NCBI GenBank assembly: GCA_028564705.1
Contig: JAPXFQ010002688.1
Location: 868,001-932,000 of the forward strand
From: Apricaphanius iberus
Taxonomy: Eukaryota > Chordata > Actinopteri > Cyprinodontiformes > Aphaniidae
Length of the DNA stretch: 64,000 nt
Direction: 5' to 3'
In this document: positions 22,336-34,961 of the stretch, in pieces
Layout of the letters: the number at the start of each line of letters is the position of its first letter
Position numbering within the stretch: the stretch's first letter is position 1
Notes under the pieces: generated by a model
Database searches by the model: none
The model's input: only the letters and a program-made list of their open reading frames with translations
Told to the model about the DNA's origin: nothing
Position numbers and translations under genes: made by a program

Positions 22336-25300
22336 ACATATTTGTCTATCTTCTCTTCACATGTATGAAATATATTTTCACTGTATCCTAATGCAGGTAG
22401 ACAGGAAAAGAGATATTTATATCATCTCTAGTCTGTTTAGATCCACAAATATGATCACATTTGTCAACCACAGTATTTTGTTTTGAAAAATTGTTTTTAG
22501 TTTCACAATTGACCAGATTGTCTCATGTGTCTTGGTGTGACTTCCTGCTAGAATTGATGCAGATCTCTCGCAGAAGAAATAGGCCAGAAGCCAAAATGAT
22601 CGCTTCATGGCGTGAGTCGATTTGAATCAGCAATGGTATAAGCTATGAAAAATGTGACCACTTTATTTGTTTAATCAATTTAATGCATGCTTAGTTTTGT
22701 TTTTTGAAAATTCTGTTGTTTTGACCACTTAGATTAACTTTAATTTGACTTTTCTAGCCCCCGTCACAGTTTTGACAACACAGATAGATTTGCATGGAAG
22801 AGTTTCATTTACATTTACATTCATAGAAATGATCAGACCACACTGCTTTGTATCTTAAGACATAATGATGGTTTCATCATGTTTTATGACGGATATACTT
22901 TTACTAGATTATAAATCAGTTATCCTTGTGGAGGAGTTTTGGTTAAGGGTCATACCAGGTAAATTAGATCATCAGATAAGCTGAGCCACTTAAAGTTTTA
23001 GCTTCCTAGCCTTTTAACTTTGTTCAATGTCAGCAAAAGATTTCCAATTGTTGACACGAGTGTTCTAAAACAAAATTGATTTGATTGGCCTATAGTTGCC
23101 AAAAGGTGGCCTATTTTACCTGATGGCAACCTATGTACATATGTCTAAGTTACAAATAAAATCATGATTTTCTCAGGTTATCTTGTTTGAACTTAAAATT
23201 TGCTTAGGAAATCATTTAAGAGGCAAATGCTCCTCACATTATCATCCTCTTGGTGTCCAGGAGCCGCTCCACCTTGGTCATTTCTTAGCCTATCTCTAAG
23301 GGTAGCCACCTTGTGGAGAGAACTCATTTCAGCCACTTGTATAGGCAATCAGACTCTTTTGGTCACTACCTATAGCTTGTGACTATTTATGAGGGTAAGA
23401 ACATAGATCAACAGGTAAAAAAGTTTTCTCTTCACCACCTGCACTGCTCTCAAATCAGTTGAGATGCCGCACTAATTCGCCTATTGATGTGCTCCATTTT
23501 TCCCTCATTGGACGATAAGACCCCAAGATATTTGAACTCCTCCACTTTGGGCAGGACCTCGTACCCGACCTGAGAAGGCACTTCTATCCCCTTCTGGCTC
23601 AGAACCATGTTCTCAGATTTAGAGGTGGAAGTTTTCTATCTGGCTGTTTCCCACTTGACTGTGAACTGCTCCAGTGAAAGCTGCAGATCATGGTGCGAAG
23701 GTCTGCCAGGTCTCACCAGCATCCTCCTCCACCATCAAGGCCAACTCAATAGCTTCTCCCCTCTTCACCAAAGTGTCCGAGACATGCAGCTGCAGATCAG
23801 CTGAGATGACCACAAAGTCAGTAAACAATGGTCTTGAGATTTATTTAATATGTTTTTAAATGATTTGGTAACTTTGAAACCCACTGCAGTGTTTTTTTTA
23901 GTTCTTTTTTTTATAGGCATGCAGCAACTCTTCTTGAAATGATCCTCCTCAGATCTGGAAACAGCAGGTTTAAATCTCAAACAGAATTTAATGACCCAGT
24001 TTGTCTGAAGTTCACAGTCTGATTCTCACAGCAGGAGCTTTGGCTCCCATCATCCTTCTTGTGCCACAATCCAGCGGCGTTTCGTAAGGTCCCTACATTC
24101 AGCACCAAGAATTTTGTGAAGTCGTTTTTTTCACCCCTAAAAGGAGTCTTTACTTGATGTGTACTTTTGTTAAACAATTCTAATAACTGCTAAGGGCTCA
24201 TTTCAAGTATTAAAAAAAAAAAAAAAAAAAGTTGCCCAGATAAATGAAGTTGGAGTCCCCCAGTCAGTGAAAACAACATATTTGCTGGGTGCGGCCAATT
24301 CATGGTTTGAGCTAGACATTTCAGTATATAAGACATAGGAAGACATCAGGTAAATTGGGCCATCAGTTGTTTACTTAGATGAGCCACTTAACACATTAGT
24401 GTGTAACATGAGACAATAAAAGCATAGGGAAAATGTCAACTCCAAAATATTTTGTTTCTAAATGTTAATAAAGGGTTGTTTATCAAAGCATCCTCTCATA
24501 TTAGCATCCTAAAATGTTATTATGTATCATCTCCTCTGATCGTTACGTGAAAAGAGACCAAAAATATTCCGATTACAGTTTTCAATCAGAAATCAGACTC
24601 TGCCTAAAATATATGTACCGTCAGGTTGAAGGTTAGAATGTGCCAAAAGAAAAAAAAAAAAAAGAATCGATTGGTACATTTCTGATGAAAACTCACATCT
24701 AGCTAAAAAGGATAAGAGAAAAGAAGATGAGATCAACTTTAATGATGGTACAATGGGGAAATGTCCAAACTGCAAATAAAGTGATATCGCAGTAAAAAGA
24801 AGAATAAGAGCTCACCTTGTTGCTGAATGAAAATGTGCTTTAAAATATTTTCCATTTGGTCTAGCGTCAATAAGTGAGCTCAGATTTCTATTGGTCAGCC
24901 TTGATCTCATGCAGACCTAAACGCAGGACCTCTGCCGCTCCTCTGAACTCCGCCCATGTTGAAACCTAGTAAGGATGTTGTCTCAGCTTTGTTTTTGGTT
25001 CTGCTGGCCAGGAAGCTCTGGGAAGATCCTTCTGCAGCAGATCACACTAGAGTAACATATAAGGCATTAGATCTAATTTCAGCAGGTGTTCACATTTCAC
25101 ACATGCACTGCATAGGAGCTGAGATCCACCAAAATTGGTTATGAAAATATGATCATTGGATATAAGGAGAAGATCATAAAATTAAATACTTTATTAGATG
25201 AAGGACAAGAATGCATGTCTAGAAATTGAAGATTTCAGATTGTGCAATTAAGGATCACATTCAGCCACGATAGGAGACTTATTATCTTTTTTAATGAAGT

Positions 25301-28200
25301 CAATAAAAAATAAAATGTTTCATTTTGTATGTTTCATATTAACCTCAGATCTCTGTTGCTGTTAGTTTCTTGTCTATTTATACTTGAGTGGGTCTCATTC
25401 ATGTAAGGTTATATAAGGGTATGTCTGTGTAACAATGTAAATATTTATATGTAACACCATCAAACATAAAAACGTGTTTCCCGACTCTGAGAAATAAATA
25501 CAATTATACTAAACTCTTGATATGATTTGAAGTGAGCAACAAGAAGTCATGACCAAATTAGGCTTTAGGTTTATGGCTTACCTCTTGAAGGTAATGAATT
25601 GTCAGCTCTCCCATATCGGTTTGGTTTGAATGAAACACAAACATTGTTATTAAACCCATGTGTGCTTTGATTAGCCAGAACAGTTAAACTAGACCAATGA
25701 AAACACAAAAACAGAAATGAACTATGGCTGATTATTTTTTCATTATTAATTCATTAAAACCGTGGAAGTTGTATTTTTCCAGCTGCAGAAAACGAGGGAA
25801 TCTTCATTTAATATATAAAGGAGTAAAAATAACACTTCCCTCTGAAACAGAAGACACATCAGAGAAAAATAAACACAATCATGTTGCAGACACCAGGAAT
25901 CATGGGTAAATGATGTTTCACAGAGAGGGGCCGACACTGATGATCAGTGGGGCCTCTTCTTTGCTCTGACCTCAGTTTGCTTCAATGGATGAACACTGAG
26001 ACATCTGCAACCATTCTAAGGGTCTAGCTTGTGTTTTTCGTCTCCCAGTGGTCGTTGCCACGCTGATTTGTGTTGACCCTACTACATCTGGTGGATTATT
26101 TGTAGTTGAGGAGCGGTTTGTCACAGCCATGCTTCTAACCTCTGACACTTTGTCATGTTCATAACAAATCGTTTGAGCCCCTGACTCACATCTCCACCTT
26201 TACTTCAGAAGAGTCACATCCATACTAAATTTTTTTGGGTCAGACTCATTTAAACAATGAATTTATGCTGTTTTATGCAGGTTTTGAAGTCCGACTCATA
26301 CATATTCGACATCAGCTGACGCCTGCAAACATATTGATTGGTTGTTTATTTGTGATCATATATTGCTCCCTAGTGGCGGAAATGGATAGTCAAATAGGGA
26401 AAATATGTTCATACTTTATGTTAAGTGTATAATTCTATAATAGTCTAAATAAGTTATATATATATGTGACAGTTTGGAGTTCTTGTTACTGTTGCTCCGA
26501 TTGATGATGAGTTTAATTCAGTTTATTTAAATGGCACCAATTCATAAGAAATGTCGACTCAAGGATCAAGACAACTGGATAAATATATTCATATCAACTG
26601 ATTCAGTTTCACTTACATGCAGACTAATTCAATACTAACATGTATTTATAACAAAAACTTTGAAATTCATAATAATCACTAAGAATAGTTTTTGTGCAAT
26701 ATATCTTGTGCTGACTTCTACGATGGAAAAATTTTGCCTGTCTTTGTAGCTATCTTACATACCCTTCTGATTTGTTAACCTCCTCGATGAGTCGATTTTG
26801 GAGCACATTTAAGCCACATCACCTCTTTACTGAGGCAGGTTGACATATAAAGTGAATTAATGTTGTCTTGCAGAAATAGATGTGACCAAAAAACTCCACA
26901 GTTGGTGCCACCATTTCTAAAAAAAAAAAAAAACATGATACAAGGTAACAAATTTAAATCGATTAATAGCGTAAAGTTGGGCGTCGGTGAATTTTTTAAC
27001 TTTTTATGTCAAACTTTTATCTCTTAAAGTCTAGAGGAAGCTATCCATATGACTAAGTGATGTGTTGAATGTAAAATGAAAGCAGGTTTGCTAATTTTTA
27101 ACACATTTAATCTATTTCAAATAAATATCCAGACAAGTCCCCCAGTTTCTACTGGGGACAGCTCTTATTTAAAGATGAAGGCAACACATGTTGCACATGC
27201 CGGTTATAGTTGTTTTCTCTGGATATCAGTTAGATGAGCTATTGAAGGAATCATTCAAAATAACAGCCTTATAATTAAAAAAGAAAAGTTCATAAATGTC
27301 AGGAAAAACTCCTGTAAATCAAAGCTCAGCTAAAATGACAAATGCTTTTAAATAAGACTAAAACCAGAAAACTATCCTGGAAACCAACCAAAGAATGCTC
27401 AATGGCAGACTCGGTCAATGATCAGGTTCAGGCTAATCAAATGTTTGCATTGTCCTGTGAGGACCGGAACAATAAGCTTACCAATTAGATATTGTTAAAC
27501 AACATAAGGTGAAGCACAGTGGTGCAAGCATTATGCTATGGAGAAATTCCCCAAAGGAATGTACTGTGCATAAACTAGGAATTATTGGGTAGTTTGATTA
27601 CATCCATCAAATACGTGAAGAGGTCATTTTGCCTGATGCAGAGCTAATAATGTGACCTTCAATTGTATGTTTCAACAAGAACAAAATCCCAAACAACCCA
27701 GTAAAGAAGTATCTTACCTTTGGACCAAAAAGACTGACTTTGGGCTGGCTGGCTAGATCGTTTGGCTCAAATCTCACAAAACTGTTTCTGAGGTAAAACT
27801 AAGACGTACAGAGAAATGAATAAATGTGGTTATCAAGGGATGTAATACATGTTCACAGGTGCCAGAAATTGGTTGACTCCATACAACAAATGGATATGAA
27901 GCCGTTATCACAATCGTTTTAAACCCATATACATGTTCAAGCATTTATATAGTTTATATAGTAAATGTAGTTTATCAAGAAAAACAGACATTGCTCTATA
28001 TCCTTATCTTCTGTTGAGTGCCAAAAATTTGTCTTTGGATTAATTTTGCAGCATTCAGCACAATGCATAAGATAAAAAATATATATTTTAAAGAACAAAC
28101 CTTGGAAATACAAAAATGTTCTATATTTTCCAAATTTAACCCAACCTGAAAAATATTCCAATTACACCTCATTCTTCACTGACTGAAAAGAACCACATTG
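22336..28200. other. Intergenic, repeat-rich, no gene recognised
   Basis: Apart from the RTE-like fragment at 23220-23825, only minor features are seen: a poly(A) tract near 24209-24230, a short copy of the 2830 repeat at 26514-26575, and at about 27510-27560 a fragment resembling the GTGAAGCACAGTGGTG block of Tc1-like transposases. No exon was found. Confidence 0.4.
23220..23825 (-). repeat. RTE-like non-LTR RT fragment, antisense
   Basis: The minus strand reads, across two frames, SLEQFTVKWETA, TSTSKSENMVLSQKGIEVPS, then VGYEVLPKVEEFKYLGVLSS and EGKMEHINRRIS. This is the block order of the common fish RTE-type reverse transcriptase (STSKSEAMVL, VEEFKYLGVLF, RRIGAA). Stops and frameshifts show that it is dead. 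Confidence 0.65.
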
Positions 28201-29518
28201 TACAGTCGTGGCCAAAAGTTTTGAGAATGACACAAATATTAATTTTCACAAAGTTTGCTGCTAAACTGCTTTTAGATCTTTGTTTCAGAAGTTTCTGTGA
28301 TGTACTGAGATATAATTACAAGCACTTCATACGTCTAAAAGGCTTTTATCGACAATTACTTTACATTTATGCAAAGAGTCAGTATTTGCAGTGTTGGCCC
28401 TTCTTTTTTAGGACCTCTGCAATTCAACTGGGCATGTGCTCAACTTCTGGGCCAAATCCTGACTGATACCAAACAATTCTTTCATAATCACTTCTTGGAG
28501 TTTATCAGAATTAGTGGGTTTTTGTTTGTCCACCTGCCTCTTGAAGATTGACCACAAATTCTCAATGGGATGAAGATCTGGGAAGTTTCCAGGCCATGGA
28601 CCCAAAATTTCAACGTTTTGGTCTCCGAGCCACTTAGTTACTTTTGCTTCATCGTGCTGGAAAATGAATTGTTCTTCACCAAACTGTTGTTGGAAGATGT
28701 TGCTGAAGGAGGGTGTTTTGGTACAATTCTTTATTCATGGCTGTTTTTGGGCAAAATTGAAAGTGAGCCCACTCTCTTGGCTGAGAAGCAACCCCACAGA
28801 TGAATGGTCTCAGGATGCTTTACTGTTGACATGACAAAGGACTGTGGTAGCGCTCACCTTTTCTTCTCCGGACAAGCCTTTTTCCAGATGCCCTAAAAAC
28901 TGGAAAGAAGCTTCATAAGATAATATGACTTCGCCCTAGTCCTCAGCAGTCCATTCACCATATTTTCTGCAGAAGATCAATCTGTCCCTAATGGTTTTTT
29001 TTGGAGAGAAGTGGCTTCTTTGCTGCCCTTCTTGACACCAGGCCATCTTCCAAGTCTTCGCCTCACTGTGCGTGCAGATGGCCTCACACTTGCCTGCTGC
29101 CATTCCTGAGCAAGCTCTGCACTGGTGGCACTCAGATCCCGCAGCTGAATCCTCTTTAGGAGACGATCCTGGTGCTTGCTAGACGCAATGATGGTTAACA
29201 ATGGGAGAACAATGATTTCAAGTATCACCTTCCTTTTAACATGTCAAGTCTGCCATTCTAAACCAATCAGCCAGACATAATGATCTCCAGCCTCGTTACC
29301 ATTCTCACCCGAGTTAACAAGATTACTGAAATGATCTCAGCAGGTCCTTTAATGACAGCAATGAAATGCAGTGGAATTTCAATGGCAAAGAAGGACTATG
29401 CAATTCATCGGATCACTGTTCATAGCATTCTGGAGTATATGCAAACTGCTATTGTAAAAACCTAAGCAGCAACCTTTCCAATATTTATGTAATTCTCAAA
29501 CTTTTGGCCACAGCTGTA
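28201..29518 (-). mobile_element. Tc1-like DNA transposon, near full length, inactive
   Basis: Both ends carry the terminal repeat beginning CAGTCGTGGCCAAAAGTTTT (left) and its near-complement ending CTTTTGGCCACAGCTG (right), flanked by TA at 28201-28202 and 29517-29518. The minus strand holds pieces of a Tc1 transposase: the helix-turn-helix part near 28990-29230 (LSATSAELAQEWQ, SARTVRRRLGR) and the C-terminal DDE part near 28408-28600 (NFPDLHPIENLW). Stops and frameshifts between them abolish the product. Confidence 0.85.
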
Positions 29519-29735
29519 CATCTACAGAGAACCATGACAGGTCCCTCACCCGGCGGTTTAACTTGGTTACTTTTACATTGGTACTTTTGGTTTCATATTT
29601 GTTCCCGAACTTATCTAGAGACCGATGTGGGCTTCCTAACATCCCCATCTAATAAAAAGACTTAAACTTTAGTACTTTTCAACCAATCCTGAGTGACTTA
29701 TTTTCAACACAAGCACTACTAAAATGAGAAATGTT

Positions 29736-30304
29736 TTTATTTCACCCAGTAAATTAAACATTCTGTGCTAACCCAATATTAAAACATTCTTAAATGAGGA
29801 ACAAGAATACCCAAACATTACACACAAAATCAAAGTCATACCCGGCTTAACATTTTAATTTAGAATTCAGCTTAAATCCAACTTCACTTGCAAATGGAAC
29901 AAGCCAACAAGCACAGTTTAATGAGTTGTGACATTTAAAATCCCTCATATGTGCACAAGGTTTAGAAAAAAAAAACTTAGCTCCTAGATGCTAAATATTA
30001 TAAACAAAAATAAATCCTTTTTGACAAACAGAGGAGACTGGCTCTGAGTTAGGTCCATGAACTCAGGTGTCGAATAAACATCTGAAATGTATTACAGTAG
30101 GGCTGAATTCACACACACACACTGAAACTGGTCAGTCTGTACAACTGCCAAATACAGAGCAGAAGATCACTATCATCAAAACAAGGCAAATCTATCAGGA
30201 GAAAAAATGCTGAAGATGTGAAAAAAATTAAGAAAAAATAAAGTACAAAAGCGATGTTACATCCATGGAAAATAATGACCATCTGAAACTTCACATCATC
30301 CGAA
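29736..30304 (-). other. safb: safb 3' UTR with candidate poly(A) signal
   Basis: AT-rich noncoding sequence between the safb stop codon (30305-30307) and AATAAA on the minus strand at 29736-29741, the first such hexamer downstream. It ends about 220 bp short of the Tc1-like element at 28201-29518. Confidence 0.5.
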
Positions 30305-33300
30305 TCAGTAGCGCCGGCCGAAAGCTCCTCCCTGGATGCCACCGCCCTGCATCATTTGGTTCTGCCTGTTCAGAGCTCCAGACAGCGACTGAGACGTTCC
30401 TGCGTTCATGTAGCCCCCACGGCTGCAACACAGGAGACACACAATCAGTTTCTGGCACCTCTAAAGGCCTCTGGTTGGGAGATGAATATTTAAAAGTTGA
30501 GTAAAAGCTCATCATCTGCTCACCCTGCCATTCCTCCACGTGGCATGTGGCTCTGGCCTGGAACGCCTCCATCTCTACCTGGGTTTAATAACATCCATCA
30601 GGAATGTTAGTCAAGTATTCAAACCCTTAAATTTTTTTAGCCTGTACAGAAACTATGATGTACATTCTTGTGTATATATTACTAGATAGTATGCAAGTAT
30701 TCCAAGATTTGTAACTAAAATTACTTGAAACGTTTTGTATTTTTAATACATCTGAAAAATAAATGGCTTAAATTGTATTCTATACTTTTCAAAGTCCTAA
30801 TTCTGCTGTAATGTATTGACATATACAAACCAAACAAAATATTTCTCAATAAATATTATCCCACAGGCCTCGGATTATATCATAATATAGATCCGGGGCC
30901 ATATTTCCCAGCCCTGGTTTAGATCACAGAATATTCATGTGGTAGAATGAGCGGCTGCAACTGCACAGAGTTAGCAACAGAAGCGTCAAAACGCGCCACA
31001 TGTCCCCAACTGGATGCTTGAACATTCGCACCTTGAAGCATGTACAAAGCGAACTGAACGCGCTTCAAATATGGTATTTTCACGCGTGAACTGGCCTGCA
31101 GCAGAGCTGGGGCCAGAGTGCAGCTGCCGGTGGATTATGGACCGAGCAGCGTGGGACGTCGTGCGGGATCTTCTACCAGGAAACCACGTGAGGAGGCCGT
31201 TTCAAGGCTGACTGCTAGGCAGAGAGGTGCTTTTACAGCAACAACAGCTCTTATAAGAGCCACCCACAAACCTCTTAAGAGCATTCCTGTCTAAATATTT
31301 TAACCTATTAATAATATTTATTTTTTTCCTGTCTCTGTATTGAAAACTGCTTGTGTCATGAAGCACGGGGTGATTAGCCACGGTGTTTATCAGTATTTCC
31401 TCCATGTCCAACTGAGGCTGTGACTCCATGACAGTCAGAATCACTGAAACTCTGTACCGATTGGTTGACGCGGTGCGATTAGAAGCTGAAGTTCAGTGAT
31501 TTTCAAATTGAGCAGACTTTTTGACGCTGCAAACGGCTCATTTGTAAAAATCCTCCGTGCGAATCAGGCAGAAAAGCTTTTTTGCGACCCAGATCTGCTT
31601 CTGATTTGAAGCAGGACCCCCTGCCACGCTTCAACGCGCTCCTCGATTGACATAACATGTACACCTGACTCGCCGCTCACTTAATTCGCTTTCGGTGTGT
31701 ACGTACAGTAAGCGCTCCAGTTAACAGCTGCAAGCCTTTTTTGGTATGTATGAAATGTTCGCCCATTCAGAGCAACATAATAAAACACGTATCTCACATT
31801 TTTCAAGTTTTTATATTAGTAAAGATTTACAAGACACTGTAAGTGCTGCCACATAGTTTACATTACATTCAGTTGCAGGGTATGCAAGATCGATCAATTG
31901 ATCTGAACCACTGGTTGAAAAACCTAAAATAAGCTGCATTAAAGAGGTATTACCTTGCCATGGCCTGTCGCCATCCATCTTTCGGCTAGATTCCCAGTCC
32001 CGGCCCCCCTCCCTTAGAGGAAAACCAAATAAGAACAGTTATCATTTCAGGGCTTAAACAGAAGCAGGAGCCCAGTCTGAGTGACACTTACCTTGGGTTC
32101 ATGCGCTTGTCGTAGCCTCCGCTCCAGGAATCTCTTCCATGTCTGTCTGAGAAATGCTGCACAAAGATACAGAAGTTGTCACTTTATGCTTGTTTCATGT
32201 TTCTCCAAACCGAACATTCATTTGTTTAAAGAACATTAAAGATTTCAAAGTGAGATGTCTTCAGCTAAACAAAAGGAAATCCATGTAATCATGCGCTAAG
32301 AACTGCTGGGAGCTTGAAGACACAGAACAAAAGCGATTTATAAACATGTGTATCTGTGTCTATACAAAAGTCTCTTTCCAGACGGAGAATCCCAGTTATC
32401 TTACTTGTCCATCATCCTGGAAACGGCCACGATCTCTATGGTCAATGTCTTGATAGCGATCCTGGCGCCCAAAGTCTGAACGGCCGAAACGGTCATCCAT
32501 AGCCATGCGCTTATCAGGCCAGTCGTCTTTCCTGGAAAGACAAATACCGTTATATGTATGTTAGCAGCAGCTCAGTAGGTTGACGCCACCACCTCTGCTG
32601 AGGAAATAAAAATAACGTTGCTGTGCGCCGTACCTGCCATCCATGTCATACGGCCTCTTCAGGGAGCGTCGGTCCTGTTCGAAGCGCAGCTGCTCTTGCT
32701 GCCGCCTGAGTTCCTCGCGCTCCCTCATGATCCTCTCCTGCTCGCGGCGCCTCTCATACTCGATTCGCATCCTTTCACGCTCCAGGAACTGCCGCTCCAT
32801 CCGGTCTGCCTCGAGGCGCTGCCTCTCGACCTGGCAACACAAACAGTTTTTAGGATTACATTGTGAGCTGAAATATAGCCCAGACTGCTGGGACATTTTG
32901 TTAAACTTCCAACTCTGAACACACCTCCAGCCAGCGCCGGCTGGTCATAAACCTTTCCTCCCTTTCTCGGAACATACGGATTCGCTCGCGCTCTGATGAG
33001 TTGTCACGACTGCGATCACTGGAAAGAAAAAGGAGACCAATCTGTATTCAGCAGATCAGAGAAGTATCTGACTTGAGCTAATACAGCCCACATCTTGGTA
33101 AAGGCATCACCAGTGAAGTTCAGAAGCTAAGAAGTGCACATTTTTTTCTAATTTAAGTTGACAGCAGGATCTCTGCCTGCTTGTGATCCTTACTTGAATC
33201 TGAATCTTTCAGCCTCTCTCATCTCCCTATCTCGCTGCCTCAGTTTCTCCCTCTTTCTCTGCGCCTTGATTTGGGCAAACGTTAAGATGTCTCTTCTCTC

Positions 33301-34908
33301 CTTGCTAGAAGAAGCACGACTCCGACTCTTAGTGCTCTGAAGAAACAAAACAAGAAGGATTAGAAATAGTTCATAAAAACTTGTAAATCCTAAATTTCAT
33401 AACAATAGAGCTTTTTAAATAGAAGATAAAAGAAAAATCATCCAGGGTTAAATTCCAAGTAAAGGAGCTGAGGGAAAGTTTTCTCACCCTCTCCCTGCTT
33501 CTGCTTTTGGTCTTGACGCTGACAACAGGCTCTCCCTTGGACTTGTCCATTACTACAGTCCTCTCGTTTTGCTCTGAAATAGATATTAAAACTTTAGATG
33601 CCAAGTCACTTTTTATTCCAAGTTAATTCCTTCATATCAAAGCCTTTTTTTTTTTACCTTTGTCATCTGTGCCTTCTCCTGTTTTGTCCCCCTTTTCAGA
33701 TCTAAAAATTTTATAAAATCAGTCGTTTTCAACTTTAACTTATTGATTGAGTTCTGAATGTAGAGTTTGTACAAGACTATTAGTTAAAGCATGCTTAAAA
33801 CAGACAAACATAAAATTAATACACCAAATCAAGTTTGTATTCTTACTTAGAGTCAGTCGATTGTCTCCTTTCGCTGGCGGACTTGTCAGCTGGCTTTTTG
33901 CCGGCAGGCTCATTTTTAGCCTAAAATGATCAAATAAAATATTCCCAAAGCTGTATTTAGTTATTACAAATAAGTCTGTTATCAAGTTAAGAAAACATTC
34001 TGCTAATGTAATCTAAAACCACAAATACTTTGATTAAACAGAAAAAACCTGCAGACTAAAACCTAGGGCTGGACGATAATTTGATAGCAGTATATATCTA
34101 TCGATAGATGTGTGGTCCGATAAAAAAAAGAGGCAAAACTTTTTAATCGACCCCTTTTTTTTCTATTATACCCCATCAGGCAGCTTAATACAACAATCAT
34201 TACTTACTCCAAACGAATCATTAACAATGACCCACGAAGCTCCGTTAGCCACCCTCTCTCCTTTCAAACCACATAAAGGATGAAATTATTTGAGCTTAAA
34301 CAGAATTTTTTGATGGTCTCTAAGCGAACCATCACCGTAACTTCACTGCGGTCAGATGTGACAGCAAGGGAGCAGTGGAGGAAGTTGTTCCGGATAAATG
34401 TTTCAGTGGCCCAGGCAAATTTTACGTTTTGTTTTGATCCGATCTGCCACGCACTAAAACACTAAATGTAGCGATAATAAAAATATAAAACTACGATCAG
34501 CTGTTTTAAGCAGGAATCTCCTCTGCCAGCTCGCAATGAATCTTTTACAGAGAAACACAGAAAATTACCCAGGTGCTAACAACACCTGTGGCTTTTAAAA
34601 TGTCCGCTCGGTTCTGCTCCCGGTCCTCAGAAGCGAAAAACGCTTTAAAAACCACGATAGGGTTGGATTGACCTGCTGGCTTCTGCTCTCAGTGACTGAC
34701 TGGGCGGCAGTGTTCTGGGCTTCGTCTACACTCTGGTGACTAGCTGGTTAGCTTTAGCCAACAGCTGAACCAGAGCTGAAGTGAATTAGAATAAGCTTTA
34801 TTGAAAAACTAATCCAAAGGTTTCAGCCATTGATATGATTGTCATAAAATGTTAAAAAGATTAAAAAGCATCAAGATGAACCTTTAATTTAAATTACTAA
34901 CATAATTC

Positions 34909-34961
<53 letters not shown>

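Noticed and set aside
32618..32918. Serine- and leucine-rich plus-strand frames
   Set aside because: They are antisense shadows of the Arg/Glu-rich safb exon 15.
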